64,000 nucleotides of DNA from Catellatospora coxensis (GTDB taxonomy: Bacteria > Actinomycetota > Actinomycetes > Mycobacteriales > Micromonosporaceae), in NCBI RefSeq assembly GCF_016862635.1, contig NZ_BONI01000047.1, forward strand, positions 1 through 64,000, read 5' to 3'. This document shows positions 42,730 through 50,380 of the stretch, piece after piece (within the stretch, counting starts at the first letter, position 1; each line of letters starts with the position of its first letter). The translations under genes were made by a program, and so were the position numbers. The notes under the pieces are model-generated. The model did no database searches and was not told the DNA's origin. It saw only the letters and a program-made list of their open reading frames with translations.

Positions 42730-42753
42730 CCTGGTCTCGACCCTGAGACCAGG
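42730..42753. promoter_or_regulatory. Palindrome upstream of the ABC-2 operon
   Basis: CCTGGTCTC and GAGACCAGG, 9-bp arms with a six-base spacer. It lies in the 177-bp divergent region between the ABC operon and the membrane protein at 42860. A TTGACA-like box on the minus strand is at 42728-42723. The bound regulator is unknown. Confidence 0.55.
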
Positions 42754-42859
42754 TCGGGTGGCCTGCGGCGGCACCCGCCGGGCGGCGTGGCGCGCCGCGG
42801 ACCCGGCCCCGGCCCCGCTCGTGGTCGGGTCTGGCCGCCGGTCCGATCTGGATGAAAGA

Positions 42860-43717
42860 ATGCGCACCGTGAGCGAGCAGCCCAGCGACACCCTGACCGT
42901 GGCTCCGTCGCCGCCGGCCGCGGCGGTCGCCGCGGGGGAGCGGCACGGTTTCTATCTCGGCCTGGTGTCGGCGGCGTTCCCCGCGATCCTGGCCGGGGTG
43001 CGGCTGTTCGTGCTGTCCAACGGCGACGACGCGACGCTCAAGGCGCTCGCCCAGCACACCAGCATGCAGGCGCTGCTCATCGGCAGTTATGTCCCGTTCC
43101 TGCCGCTGATCCTCATCCTCGCGGCCTACCTGGCGCTGTCCGAGCGGCGGGCCGCCGTCCGGGGCGCGGTGTTCCAGCCCACGGTGCTGGCCAGCCTGCC
43201 GCCGCCGGTGGCGCTGATGCTGCTGGTCGTCGGGCTGCTCACCGCGCCGGTGTACCTGCTGCTCGCGCTCGCGGCGGCCGCCGCACTGCTGTCGCTGATG
43301 CTGCTGCGCCGCCGGGAGCGGACCGCCGCGCCGCGCGCCGGCGAGCGCCCGCCGAGCCCGCTGCTCGGCGGGCGGGTGCCCAACCGCTGGGTCGACGGGC
43401 TGACGCTGGCCCTGGGTGTGCTGCTGGCGGGCATGGTCGCGCTGCAGGGCATGTGGCTGCCCGCGACCGCGCTCACCGTGGACGGCACGACGAAGATCGC
43501 CTACATCCTCGGCCAGGACGAGGACCTGGAGACCGTGCTGTACCGCGACGGAGGCGGCCCGCGGCAGCTGGCGTCCGACGAGATCACCTCGCGCCTGATG
43601 TGCAGCGAGCGGGAGGCCGGTGTGCTGCGCCGCCCGCTCGCCGCGCTGATCTTCCCGCCCGACGTCAAGACCTCGGACGTGCCGCTGTGCCGTGACCTGC
43701 TGCGGTCGGGCGGCTAG
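42860..43717 (+). CDS. Membrane protein, hypothetical
   Basis: 285 residues. Four helices are seen at about 30-50, 72-93, 110-145 and 187-210. A soluble C-terminal part (YILGQDEDLETVLYRDGGGP, then MCSEREAGVLRRP) follows the last helix and is probably extracytoplasmic. There is no recognised family. ATG at 42860 is a provisional choice; a GTG at 42869 is possible. The gene overlaps the next gene on the other strand by four bases at its 3' end. Confidence 0.7.
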   Translation: MRTVSEQPSDTLTVAPSPPAAAVAAGERHGFYLGLVSAAFPAILAGVRLFVLSNGDDATLKALAQHTSMQALLIGSYVPFLPLILILAAYLALSERRAAVRGAVFQPTVLASLPPPVALMLLVVGLLTAPVYLLLALAAAAALLSLMLLRRRERTAAPRAGERPPSPLLGGRVPNRWVDGLTLALGVLLAGMVALQGMWLPATALTVDGTTKIAYILGQDEDLETVLYRDGGGPRQLASDEITSRLMCSEREAGVLRRPLAALIFPPDVKTSDVPLCRDLLRSGG

Positions 43718-44265
43718 GCCCGCACCGGCACCGGGTGCGCGAGCACCTCGCTGATCCTTACGCTGCCGATCTCGGCCCACCGGCCTGCCTGCTCGGTCAG
43801 CGCGGTGGTCAGTTCCCGGTCGAGAGTCGACCGGCTCGTCATCGCGGCCTCCTGCGGCAGGGCCGCGATGAGGCGGCGCAGGATGGCCGCGGCCAGGTCG
43901 TCGATGGCCAGACCCGGACCGTTCGGCTGGTACGCGGCCTGCACGGGGTCGGTGATCCGCCACAGGATGCGCATCCGGATCTCGACCTTGCCGCCGTCCC
44001 GGGCGGTGAACACGTCTCCCGCCGGCTCGTCGACGCTGCCCTCCCGTGGCGCCGAGGGCCACAGCAGCATCTGCTGGGTGAGATCGACCTTGGCCTTGAC
44101 CCGGTCGAGCAGGGGCACCGCCAGCCGCCGGCCGGCGGCCAGCGCGCGGTGGAAGCGCCGGTGGCGTTCCACGATCCACACCTCGTCCTCGGGCACCTGC
44201 CACAGTGCCGTCCGCGCCGCCAACGGCAGGAACGCGGAGAGGGCCATCAAGGGGGCGTAATCCAT
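43714..44265 (-). CDS. SPFH/band-7 domain protein
   Basis: 183 residues. One N-terminal hydrophobic stretch is followed by QVPEDEVWIVERHRRFHRAL, LLDRVKAKVDLTQQMLLW and FTARDGGKVEIRMRILWRIT. This is the band-7/SPFH core. The family shapes membrane microdomains and proteases; this short member lacks the coiled-coil tail of flotillins. ATG at 44265. Confidence 0.85.
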   Translation of the reverse strand: MDYAPLMALSAFLPLAARTALWQVPEDEVWIVERHRRFHRALAAGRRLAVPLLDRVKAKVDLTQQMLLWPSAPREGSVDEPAGDVFTARDGGKVEIRMRILWRITDPVQAAYQPNGPGLAIDDLAAAILRRLIAALPQEAAMTSRSTLDRELTTALTEQAGRWAEIGSVRISEVLAHPVPVRA

Positions 44266-44315
44266 ACGGCACAGCGTGGGTCATCCGCGCGAATTCCGCT
44301 CGCCTCGACAGTGGC

Positions 44316-44338
44316 GTACGTTGTACGGTACGGTGTAC
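44316..44338. promoter_or_regulatory. Four-GTAC palindromic operator upstream of the DrrAB-like pair
   Basis: Four GTAC tetramers are spaced 3, 1 and 3 bases apart (GTAC at 44316, 44323, 44328, 44335). The arrangement is symmetric about one central base. It lies 27 bp before the ATPase start and right after the convergent-side gene start, so it controls the DrrAB-like pair, the SPFH gene, or both. A TetR or PadR repressor would be typical; none is adjacent. Confidence 0.6.
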
Positions 44339-44364
44339 TCGAACTGAGCGGGAGGAGTCTGCGC

Positions 44365-45327
44365 ATGGCAGAGCCGGCGATAGCGGCGCACGGGGTCCGC
44401 AAGACCTACCGGGGAGCACCGGCCCCGGCACTCGACGGATTCGATCTCGAGGTGCCCCGGGGCACCGTGTACGGGCTGCTCGGCCCGAACGGCGCGGGCA
44501 AGACGACGGCCGTACGCATTCTGGCGACGCTGATGCGCCTGGACGCGGGCCGCGCGGTGGTGGCCGGGCACGACGTGACCACCCAGCCGGCCCAGGTCCG
44601 GCAGCGCATCGGCCTGGTCGGGCAGTACGCCGCCGTCGACGAGATCCTCAGCGGCCGGCAGAACCTGGTGCTGTTCGGCCGCCTCAACCACCTCGGCCGG
44701 GCCCGCGCGGCGACCCGCGCCGACGAACTGCTGGAGCGGTTCGGCCTGACCGACGCGGGCGGCAAACCGGTCGCGAAGTACTCCGGCGGCATGCGCCGCC
44801 GCCTCGACCTGGCAGCCGGCCTGATCGTCTCGCCCGAGGTGCTGTTCGTGGACGAGCCCACCACCGGCCTGGACCCGCAGGCCCGCCAGGAGGTCTGGTC
44901 CGCGCTGCGGGAACTGGTCGCGGGCGGCACCACCGTCCTGCTGACCACGCAGTACCTGGAGGAGGCCGACCAGCTGGCGAGCCGGATCGCGATGCTGTGG
45001 CACGGCCGCGTGGTCAGCGAGGGCACCCCCGACGAGCTCAAGGCCACCATCGGCGAGGACTGGATCGACCTGGCGTTCGCCGACCCCGAGCAGGCGGGGC
45101 GGGCGCTGCCCGCGGTCGCGGCGCACGCCGACGGCGAGCCGCGCACCGAGCAGCACCGGATCAGCGTGCCGGTGCGGCAGCGCACCAAGGCGCTGATCGC
45201 CATCAGCACGGCGCTGGCCGCCGAGGGCGTCGAGCCGGTCGAGGTGAACCTGCGCCGGCCCACGCTCGACGAGGTGTTCCTCGACCTTCACCGCAAGCAG
45301 GGCGACAAGCAGGAGGTGGCGGCGTGA
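44365..45327 (+). CDS. DrrA-like ABC transporter ATP-binding protein
   Basis: 320 residues. GLLGPNGAGKTTAVRIL (Walker A), AKYSGGMRRRLDLAAGLI (signature), VLFVDEPTTGLDPQAR (Walker B) and LTTQYLEEADQLA (H-loop region, with Gln at the usual His position as in DrrA) are present. A C-terminal domain ends LRRPTLDEVFLDLH, the DrrA signature. It powers export of a hydrophobic drug or lipid. ATG with GGGAGGAG upstream. The stop overlaps the permease GTG by four bases. Confidence 0.9.
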   Translation: MAEPAIAAHGVRKTYRGAPAPALDGFDLEVPRGTVYGLLGPNGAGKTTAVRILATLMRLDAGRAVVAGHDVTTQPAQVRQRIGLVGQYAAVDEILSGRQNLVLFGRLNHLGRARAATRADELLERFGLTDAGGKPVAKYSGGMRRRLDLAAGLIVSPEVLFVDEPTTGLDPQARQEVWSALRELVAGGTTVLLTTQYLEEADQLASRIAMLWHGRVVSEGTPDELKATIGEDWIDLAFADPEQAGRALPAVAAHADGEPRTEQHRISVPVRQRTKALIAISTALAAEGVEPVEVNLRRPTLDEVFLDLHRKQGDKQEVAA

Positions 45328-46079
45328 CAGCCGTACTGGAGGAGACGTGGGTGCTCGCCCGCCGGGAGCTGACCCACTGGCGGCAGCAGCCCGTCGGAGT
45401 GATCGTCAACTGGCTGTTCACCGTGATGGTGGCGCTGATGTTCGGCGGCCTGTTCGGCGGGGCGATCGGTGCGGACTACTTCGACTACCTGATGCCGGGC
45501 ATGTTCGCCCTCGCCATGTTCTTCGGCGTGGAGGCGACGATGACCGCGGTGTCCACCGACGCCGCCAAGGGCGTCACCGACCGGTTCCGGTCCCTGCCGA
45601 TCAACTCGGCGTCGGTCGTGCTCGGCCGCTGCCTGGCCGACCTGATGAACTCGGCGGTCGGCCTGGCCGTGCTCGTCGGCGCGGCCGCGGCGCTCGGCTG
45701 GCGCTGGCACGAGGGCCTCGGCTCCGCGCTCGCCGCGTTCGGCCTGCTCCTGCTGCTGCGCTTCGCGCTGCTGTGGGTCGGCATCTTCCTCGGCCTGGTC
45801 GTGAAAGGACCGGAATCGGTGACCATGGTCCAGATCCTGGTCTGGCCCGTCGGCTTCCTCTCCGGCGTCTTCGTCGACCCCGACACCATGCCCGCCTGGC
45901 TCGGCACGATCGCCCAGTGGAACCCGCTCTCGGCCACCGCCGCCGCCTCCCGCGACCTGTTCGGCAACCCAGGCCTGGTCCCCGACCACGCCCTCCTGCT
46001 GGCCGTCCTCTGGCCACTCCTGCTCACCGCGATCTTCCTCCCCCTCTCCGTCCACCGCCACCGCCGCCTCAACTCCTGA
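45324..46079 (+). CDS. DrrB-like ABC-2 permease
   Basis: 251 residues, six helices. FRSLPINSASVVLGRCLADLMN is the DrrB/ABC-2 coupling motif (RFRSLPI/M). The end, GNPGLVPDHALLLAVLWPLL, matches the family. GTG overlaps the stop of the ATPase (GTGA). The pair forms one exporter; the substrate is unknown. Confidence 0.9.
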   Translation: MTAVLEETWVLARRELTHWRQQPVGVIVNWLFTVMVALMFGGLFGGAIGADYFDYLMPGMFALAMFFGVEATMTAVSTDAAKGVTDRFRSLPINSASVVLGRCLADLMNSAVGLAVLVGAAAALGWRWHEGLGSALAAFGLLLLLRFALLWVGIFLGLVVKGPESVTMVQILVWPVGFLSGVFVDPDTMPAWLGTIAQWNPLSATAAASRDLFGNPGLVPDHALLLAVLWPLLLTAIFLPLSVHRHRRLNS

Positions 46080-46090
46080 CGACCAGGACG

Positions 46091-46142
46091 AAGGAAGGGC
46101 ACCTTCACATCGCTATGCGATGTAGAAGGTGCCCTTGTTAAC
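46091..46142. repeat. GAAGGTGCCCTTCC hairpin, copy 3
   Basis: Left arm from 46091, inner stem ACATCGC/GCGATGT around TAT, right arm to 46136, then GTTAAC. Compared with copy 2, one inner base pair is A-T here changed to T-A on both sides. It follows the DrrB-like gene and is likely a terminator. Confidence 0.8.
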
Positions 46143-46211
46143 GCAACAGTGCCGATGAGCAGGAGTTTTCCCGGGGCAGCGCGTACGGCGGCGCGGTGGG
46201 AGCATGGCGAC

Positions 46212-47177
46212 ATGACGATCGCGCAGCTCTATGCCGAATTCGCGGTGTCGGAGGCGCACGGGGTCTCCTCCGTCTACGAACGCCTCGGGCGGGCCGTCAG
46301 CCGCGACGACGACGTCCTGGCGCTGCTCGCGACGCTGCCGGCGGCGAAACGGCAGCCGCAGCTGCTGTTCGGGGTCGTCCGCTTCCTCGGCGGCCCGGTC
46401 GCCGATCCGGCCGCGTGCCTGGAGTTCACGGTACGGAACTGGCCCGCGATCGCGGCCGAGATGACGGCCAGGGCCACCCAGACCAACGAGGCCGGCCGCT
46501 GCGCCGTGCTGCTGCCGGTGCTCGCCGCGCTGCCCCAGCCGCTGGCCCTGCTGGAGGTCGGCGCGTCCGCCGGGCTGTGCCTCTACCCCGACCGGTACGC
46601 CTACCGCTACGGCGAGCACCTGCTCGGCGAGCACGGCCCGGTCCTGGACTGCGCCGTCACCGGCACCACCCCGCCGGACCGGCTGCCCGAGGTCGTCTGG
46701 CGCGCCGGCATCGACCTGAACCCGCTCGACGTCACCGAACCGGCCGACGTGGCCTGGCTCGACGCGCTCATCTGGCCCGAGCACCAGCACCGCCGCGACC
46801 GGCTGCGCGCCGCGGCCGCCGTCGCCGCGGCCGAACCGCCGCTGCTGGTACGCGGCGACCTGAACGTCGCCCTGCCCGCGCTGGCAGCCCAGGCTCCACC
46901 CGGCGCGACCCTGGTCGTGTTCCACACGTCCGTGCTGTACCAGGTGCCCGCGCCGCAGCAGGCGACGTTCGTCGAGCTGGTCCGGGACCTGCCCGGCCAC
47001 TGGATCTCCAACGACACGAGCGATCTTCTGCCGGCCGGGGCGGTCCCGCCGCCACCCGACGGGGCGTCGTACAACCTGCTCGCGCTGGACGGCCGGCCGC
47101 TGGCCTGGACCCGCTCGCACGGCCAGGCGATGATCTGGTTCGGCGACCGGCCCGTCGACGCCGGTCGCCTCGGCTGA
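46212..47177 (+). CDS. DUF2332 protein
   Basis: 321 residues. The family phrases are AEFAVSEAHGVSSVYERL, QTNEAGRCAVLLPVLA, LLEVGASAGLCLYPDRYAYRYG and WRAGIDLNPLDVTEPADVAWLDALIWPEH, with FHTSVLYQVP later. DUF2332 proteins have a methyltransferase-like Rossmann look (LLEVGASAG) but no known activity. ATG at 46212 (MTIAQL) was preferred over an earlier ATG that adds non-family residues. The remnant hydrolase gene follows 10 bp downstream. Confidence 0.85.
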   Translation: MTIAQLYAEFAVSEAHGVSSVYERLGRAVSRDDDVLALLATLPAAKRQPQLLFGVVRFLGGPVADPAACLEFTVRNWPAIAAEMTARATQTNEAGRCAVLLPVLAALPQPLALLEVGASAGLCLYPDRYAYRYGEHLLGEHGPVLDCAVTGTTPPDRLPEVVWRAGIDLNPLDVTEPADVAWLDALIWPEHQHRRDRLRAAAAVAAAEPPLLVRGDLNVALPALAAQAPPGATLVVFHTSVLYQVPAPQQATFVELVRDLPGHWISNDTSDLLPAGAVPPPPDGASYNLLALDGRPLAWTRSHGQAMIWFGDRPVDAGRLG

Positions 47178-47187
47178 GGGGCGGCAC

Positions 47188-47488
47188 GTGGACGACGTCA
47201 TGTTGCGGGCCGTGGCCGCGCTGCTTCCGGGCGGTGCGACCCGCGGCGAGCTCGCTTTCGGACAGCGCAGGCTGCGCTGGGTCGAGGCGGGCACGGGCGG
47301 CCCGACCGTCGTGCTCGACGCGGCCAGCGGCCCCCCCCGCGCTGACCTGGCTGCCGATCCTGCCGGCGCTCGCGCGGCACACCAGGGTCATCGCGTACGA
47401 CCGGGCCGGCTTCGGCGCCAGCGACCAGGCGGTCACGGACGCCGTGCTGGCGGTCGTCGAGAAGGCACGGCTCGGGCACGGCGCTTGA
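47188..47488 (+). pseudogene. Alpha/beta hydrolase remnant (frameshifted, internally deleted)
   Basis: The first frame gives an alpha/beta hydrolase start (GELAFGQRRLRWVEAGTGGPTVVLDAASG). After a run of eight C (47331-47338) the homologous continuation is in another frame: PALTWLPILPALARHTRVIAYDRAGFGASD. That then jumps straight to a terminal-helix-like QAVTDAVLAVVEKARLGHGA. The active-site serine region, acid and His are missing, so about 200 residues have been lost. GTG start at 47188, 10 bp after the DUF2332 stop. The remnant is not expected to be functional. Confidence 0.75.
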
Positions 47489-47510
47489 GCCATGCCCTGT
47501 TCCCCACCCG

Positions 47511-47558
47511 CTGCTCACGGGACGGTCACGTGGATCCACGCGACCGTCCCGTGAGCAG
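47511..47558. terminator. 48-bp near-perfect palindrome between convergent units
   Basis: The left half (47511-47534) and right half (47535-47558) are complementary except one base pair (47528 with 47541). It lies just past the pseudogene and 10 bp before the 3' end of the phosphotransferase-like gene, as expected for a bidirectional terminator. Confidence 0.75.
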
Positions 47559-47568
47559 GCCGACCGGA

Positions 47569-48774
47569 TCAGCCGCGAGCAGCGCCCGCCGGAGCGGTCT
47601 CATCCGCCGTCAGCGCGGCGTCGAGGACCCGCTGGTACGTCGTCCGGGACGGCAGGTGGGTCAGCAGGTGCCGCATGGTGCGGTCGGCGTGCCGCTCGTC
47701 CTGCTCACCGTGCGCGGCCAGCGCCGCGCCGGCCTGCCCGGCGACGTAGTTCAGCAGCCCCGTCGCCGCGCCCCGGAACGAGTCGACGCTCAACGGCGGT
47801 AGCGCACCGGCCCGCGCGCGATAGCCGTCGACCAGGGCACGGGCCCCGGCGGCGTTGACTCCGCCCCGGGGGTCGACCGCCCACGAGGCCAGCGCGGTGC
47901 ACAGCTCCCACGCCGGTGGCAGCCCGGCGGCGTGTTCCCACCCGGTGACGATGAGGCAGTCTCCCGCACCGAGGCGTACGTTGCCGGGGCTGAGGTTGTT
48001 GTGGCAGAGCACCGGCTCCGGTACGGCCGCGCCCTGCCCGACGGTCTCCAACTCGGACAGCACGGGCACCGCCGCCGCCAGGGCCGCTGCCCAGCCGGCG
48101 CCCTTCGCGGCGGCGGTGTCGGCGAGTCGCGCCCAGCTCACGGTCCAGAGTGGGACCGAACTCCACGGGCAGACCCCGTTCGCGGGCAGGCGGAGGCCGT
48201 GCAGGAGCGCGAGCGTGCCGCCGACCGCGTACGTGATCGTCGCGCTGACCGGCGCGGCCAGCGGCGGACCGGAGTGCCGCCACTCGTGGACCCGCCAGCG
48301 GTTGCCCTCGATCGACTCGACCGAAGCGCCGGACCGGCTGCGGACCGGGGCCGGCAGCACCACGCCCGCCCGCGCGGCGGCCTCCTGGAACCGGGTGTTC
48401 TCCGCACCGTCGGTCGCCGGGAACACGTCGTCGACGGTGCGCGGCGACCACCTGCCGCGATCGGTCTCCAGCGACCAGCGCCGGCCCATCTCGTCGGGCC
48501 GGGCCAGCGACCGCATCGGACCGGTCACCTCGCCCAGGCCGAACCGGTCGGCGATCTGCCGTGCCAGCGCGGGATCGGCGACGTCGGCCTGTCCCTGCCG
48601 GCGGTCGACCTCGGCCTTGAGATCGGCCCAGGTACGGAAGCCGTACTGCGCGGCCAGGGAGGTCTGCGCGTCGGCCAGGGTGACCTGTGGGTCGGCGTCG
48701 CGCAGTCCGGCCAGCAGGTCCTTGGCCTGCCGGCGCAGGTGACCGAGGTCGGGGTTGTCGGGCAGCGTCTTCAT
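47569..48774 (-). CDS. APH-like phosphotransferase fold protein, probable pseudokinase
   Basis: 401 residues. Residues 3-55 form the helical leader seen in front of repeat or kinase domains (LRRQAKDLLAGL, LAAQYGFRTWADLKAEV). Residues about 105-395 fold like aminoglycoside phosphotransferases. The catalytic loop reads VLCHNNLSPGNV: H258 and N265 are conserved, but the general base Asp (HxD) is N260. The metal Asp of the following IDW motif is replaced, VTGWEHA (G278). Both catalytic aspartates are lost, so it is unlikely to phosphorylate substrates. ATG at 48774 with GAGG upstream. It may be a binding or regulatory protein. Confidence 0.75.
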   Translation of the reverse strand: MKTLPDNPDLGHLRRQAKDLLAGLRDADPQVTLADAQTSLAAQYGFRTWADLKAEVDRRQGQADVADPALARQIADRFGLGEVTGPMRSLARPDEMGRRWSLETDRGRWSPRTVDDVFPATDGAENTRFQEAAARAGVVLPAPVRSRSGASVESIEGNRWRVHEWRHSGPPLAAPVSATITYAVGGTLALLHGLRLPANGVCPWSSVPLWTVSWARLADTAAAKGAGWAAALAAAVPVLSELETVGQGAAVPEPVLCHNNLSPGNVRLGAGDCLIVTGWEHAAGLPPAWELCTALASWAVDPRGGVNAAGARALVDGYRARAGALPPLSVDSFRGAATGLLNYVAGQAGAALAAHGEQDERHADRTMRHLLTHLPSRTTYQRVLDAALTADETAPAGAARG

Positions 48775-48934
48775 GTGAGCACCTCGCTCCACGCCCGGAC
48801 TCGCACAGGCGGATGAGAGCGTCGGTGACCGTCGCCCAGCCTGACAACAGGCGGGGTGGCTTCGAGCCTTCCGGCGAGTCTCGGCGCGTACCCGAACGCG
48901 CTGGAACGAGCTAACCGGACGGAACGGGGCACTG

Positions 48935-49099
48935 TCAAGCGCGGAGCTTTCGTGGAAGGGCGTCGACAACGTCCTGCGGGAGCCGGGGCGAGAGGTCGTC
49001 CAGGACGGTCCGGTAGTACCCGCCCGCCGGGTCGGCCGTCGTGGCTGCCGCCAGGGGCAGCGCGAGCAGTCCGAGGGTGATCGCCTTCGCTGCCGACAT
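48935..49099 (-). CDS. Short secreted or membrane-anchored peptide gene
   Basis: 54 residues beginning MSAAKAITLGLLALPLAAAT, a compact signal peptide or anchor, followed by DPAGGYYRTVLDDLSPRLPQ and a basic end. GGAG lies 6 bp before the ATG. The reading frame is well formed and in a gap otherwise without a gene. No homology is known to me. It precedes the pseudokinase gene on the same strand by 160 bp. Confidence 0.5.
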   Translation of the reverse strand: MSAAKAITLGLLALPLAAATTADPAGGYYRTVLDDLSPRLPQDVVDALPRKLRA

Positions 49100-49175
49100 G
49101 ACCGGTCTCCTACTGGTCCGCTTCGATGCTTGCCGGGCGGTCTCCGGTATGCGAGTTCCGGTCAGCGAGCGCGGG

Positions 49176-49589
49176 TCACGGTCTGCCGGTCGAGATGGTG
49201 ACGTGCTCGCTGCCGGTCGCGCCGGCCAGCCGCCGCCCGATCGAGCCGGCGATCCGGGTGGCCTGCGTCTTCGCCAGCTCGGCGAGCGGGCCCGCGTGGC
49301 GGTCGTCGACGGTGGCCCGCCACAGCGCCAGCCAGCGCTCGAAGTGGTGCTGCTCCAGCCGTACCAGCCGGTTGAGGTCGAAGTGCGACTGCAGCGCGTT
49401 GCGGCGGTAGCTGCCCGTGCGCAGCAGGACCGTCTCCCAGAAGTCGCTCATGATCGGCAGGTGGGCGGGGAGGTCCATCTTCGCGATGTCGATGAAGATC
49501 GGGCCGAGCAGGTCGTCGGCGTACACCCGGCCGTAGAAGTCGGTCACGAGGCCGGTGATGTCGGCGCGGTCGGTGATGTCGGTGCGCAC
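49176..49589 (-). CDS. Group III truncated haemoglobin
   Basis: 137 residues. The group III pattern is seen in ITGLVTDFYGRVYADDLLGPIF, MDLPAHLPIMSDFWETVLL, YRRNALQSHFDL and EQHHFERWLALWRATVDD. Heme-binding His is in the QHHFERWL region. These globins are linked with nitric oxide or oxygen chemistry. The GTG at 49589 has GGAGGA at 49594-49599. It is divergent from an HTH regulator, and the promoters share 45 bp, so it is probably controlled by it. Confidence 0.85.
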   Translation of the reverse strand: MRTDITDRADITGLVTDFYGRVYADDLLGPIFIDIAKMDLPAHLPIMSDFWETVLLRTGSYRRNALQSHFDLNRLVRLEQHHFERWLALWRATVDDRHAGPLAELAKTQATRIAGSIGRRLAGATGSEHVTISTGRP

Positions 49590-49616
49590 GGGCTCCTCCT
49601 TTTTTACTACCGCCAT

Positions 49617-49628
49617 CGTATATATTCG
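49617..49628. promoter_or_regulatory. AT-rich operator-like site between globin and HTH gene
   Basis: A CG-ATATAT-CG-type pseudo-palindrome (CGTATATATTCG) lies between the two divergent start codons. Its A/T core is unusual in this DNA and would serve as operator or -10 for both genes. Confidence 0.5.
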
Positions 49629-49632
49629 GACC

Positions 49633-50301
49633 GTGGCTGACGATATGACCTACGGCGCACTCGCGGTCGCCAGCCGGCGGCGGGTGCTGGAGGTGTTGCG
49701 CGAGGCCGGCACGCCGCAGGACGCGACCGCGCTGGCCCAGGCCACCGGGCTGCACCCGAATACGGTGCGTTTCCACCTGAAAGTCCTGATCGACGCCGGG
49801 TACGTGGCGCAGACCAGCGCGCACCGATCCGGCCGCGGCCGCCCGCAGGCGGTGTACACCAGCGTCACGCCCGCCACGGGCGAGGGCGGCTACGCGCTGC
49901 TCGCGGAGATGCTCGCCGGCCAGCTCGACGAGGCGGACGGCGCGGCGCTGGCCCAGCGCGCCGGCCGGCGCTGGCTGCGGCACGCGGCGCCCACCGCCCC
50001 GGCCGGGCCGGTCGCGCAGGCGGGCGTGACGCTCGACGAAGCCGCCGCCCGCGCCGTGGCGCTGTTCACCGAGCTCGGCTTCGATCCCGTGCGTACGCCG
50101 CACGACGGAGCCGCCCGGATCGAGCTGCACGCCTGCCCGTTCCTCGACGTGGCCCGGCGGCACCCCGACGTGGTCTGCGGCGTGCACCTCGGGCTGCTGC
50201 GCGGCACCGTGGACGGGCTGTCGCCGCAGGCGTTCGACGCGGAGCTGCACCCGTTCGTGCGGCCCGGCGTGTGCGCCGCCGAGATCCGGGCGGCCCGGTG
50301 A
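49633..50301 (+). CDS. Winged-helix (ArsR/MarR-like) regulator with possible Fe-S C-terminal domain
   Basis: 222 residues. The N-terminal winged helix reads LAVASRRRVLEVLREAG, TALAQATGLHPNTVRFHLKVLIDAGYV. The C-terminal domain has LHACPFLDVARRHPDVVCGVHLGLLRG, in which two cysteines (CPF and VCG) with the HPDVVCGVH context recall SufR/iron-sulfur or nitric-oxide-sensing HTH regulators. A third cysteine is near the end (VCAAEIR). Divergent from a truncated haemoglobin. The sensing of NO or redox state is inference. GTG at 49633. Confidence 0.8.
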   Translation: MADDMTYGALAVASRRRVLEVLREAGTPQDATALAQATGLHPNTVRFHLKVLIDAGYVAQTSAHRSGRGRPQAVYTSVTPATGEGGYALLAEMLAGQLDEADGAALAQRAGRRWLRHAAPTAPAGPVAQAGVTLDEAAARAVALFTELGFDPVRTPHDGAARIELHACPFLDVARRHPDVVCGVHLGLLRGTVDGLSPQAFDAELHPFVRPGVCAAEIRAAR

Positions 50302-50380
50302 GCAGGGTCCGTGCCGTCGTACCGGGACCGAGGGCGGAGCGCGGCCCCACCGGATGATCAGCGAGCGCTAAGGTGCGGCG

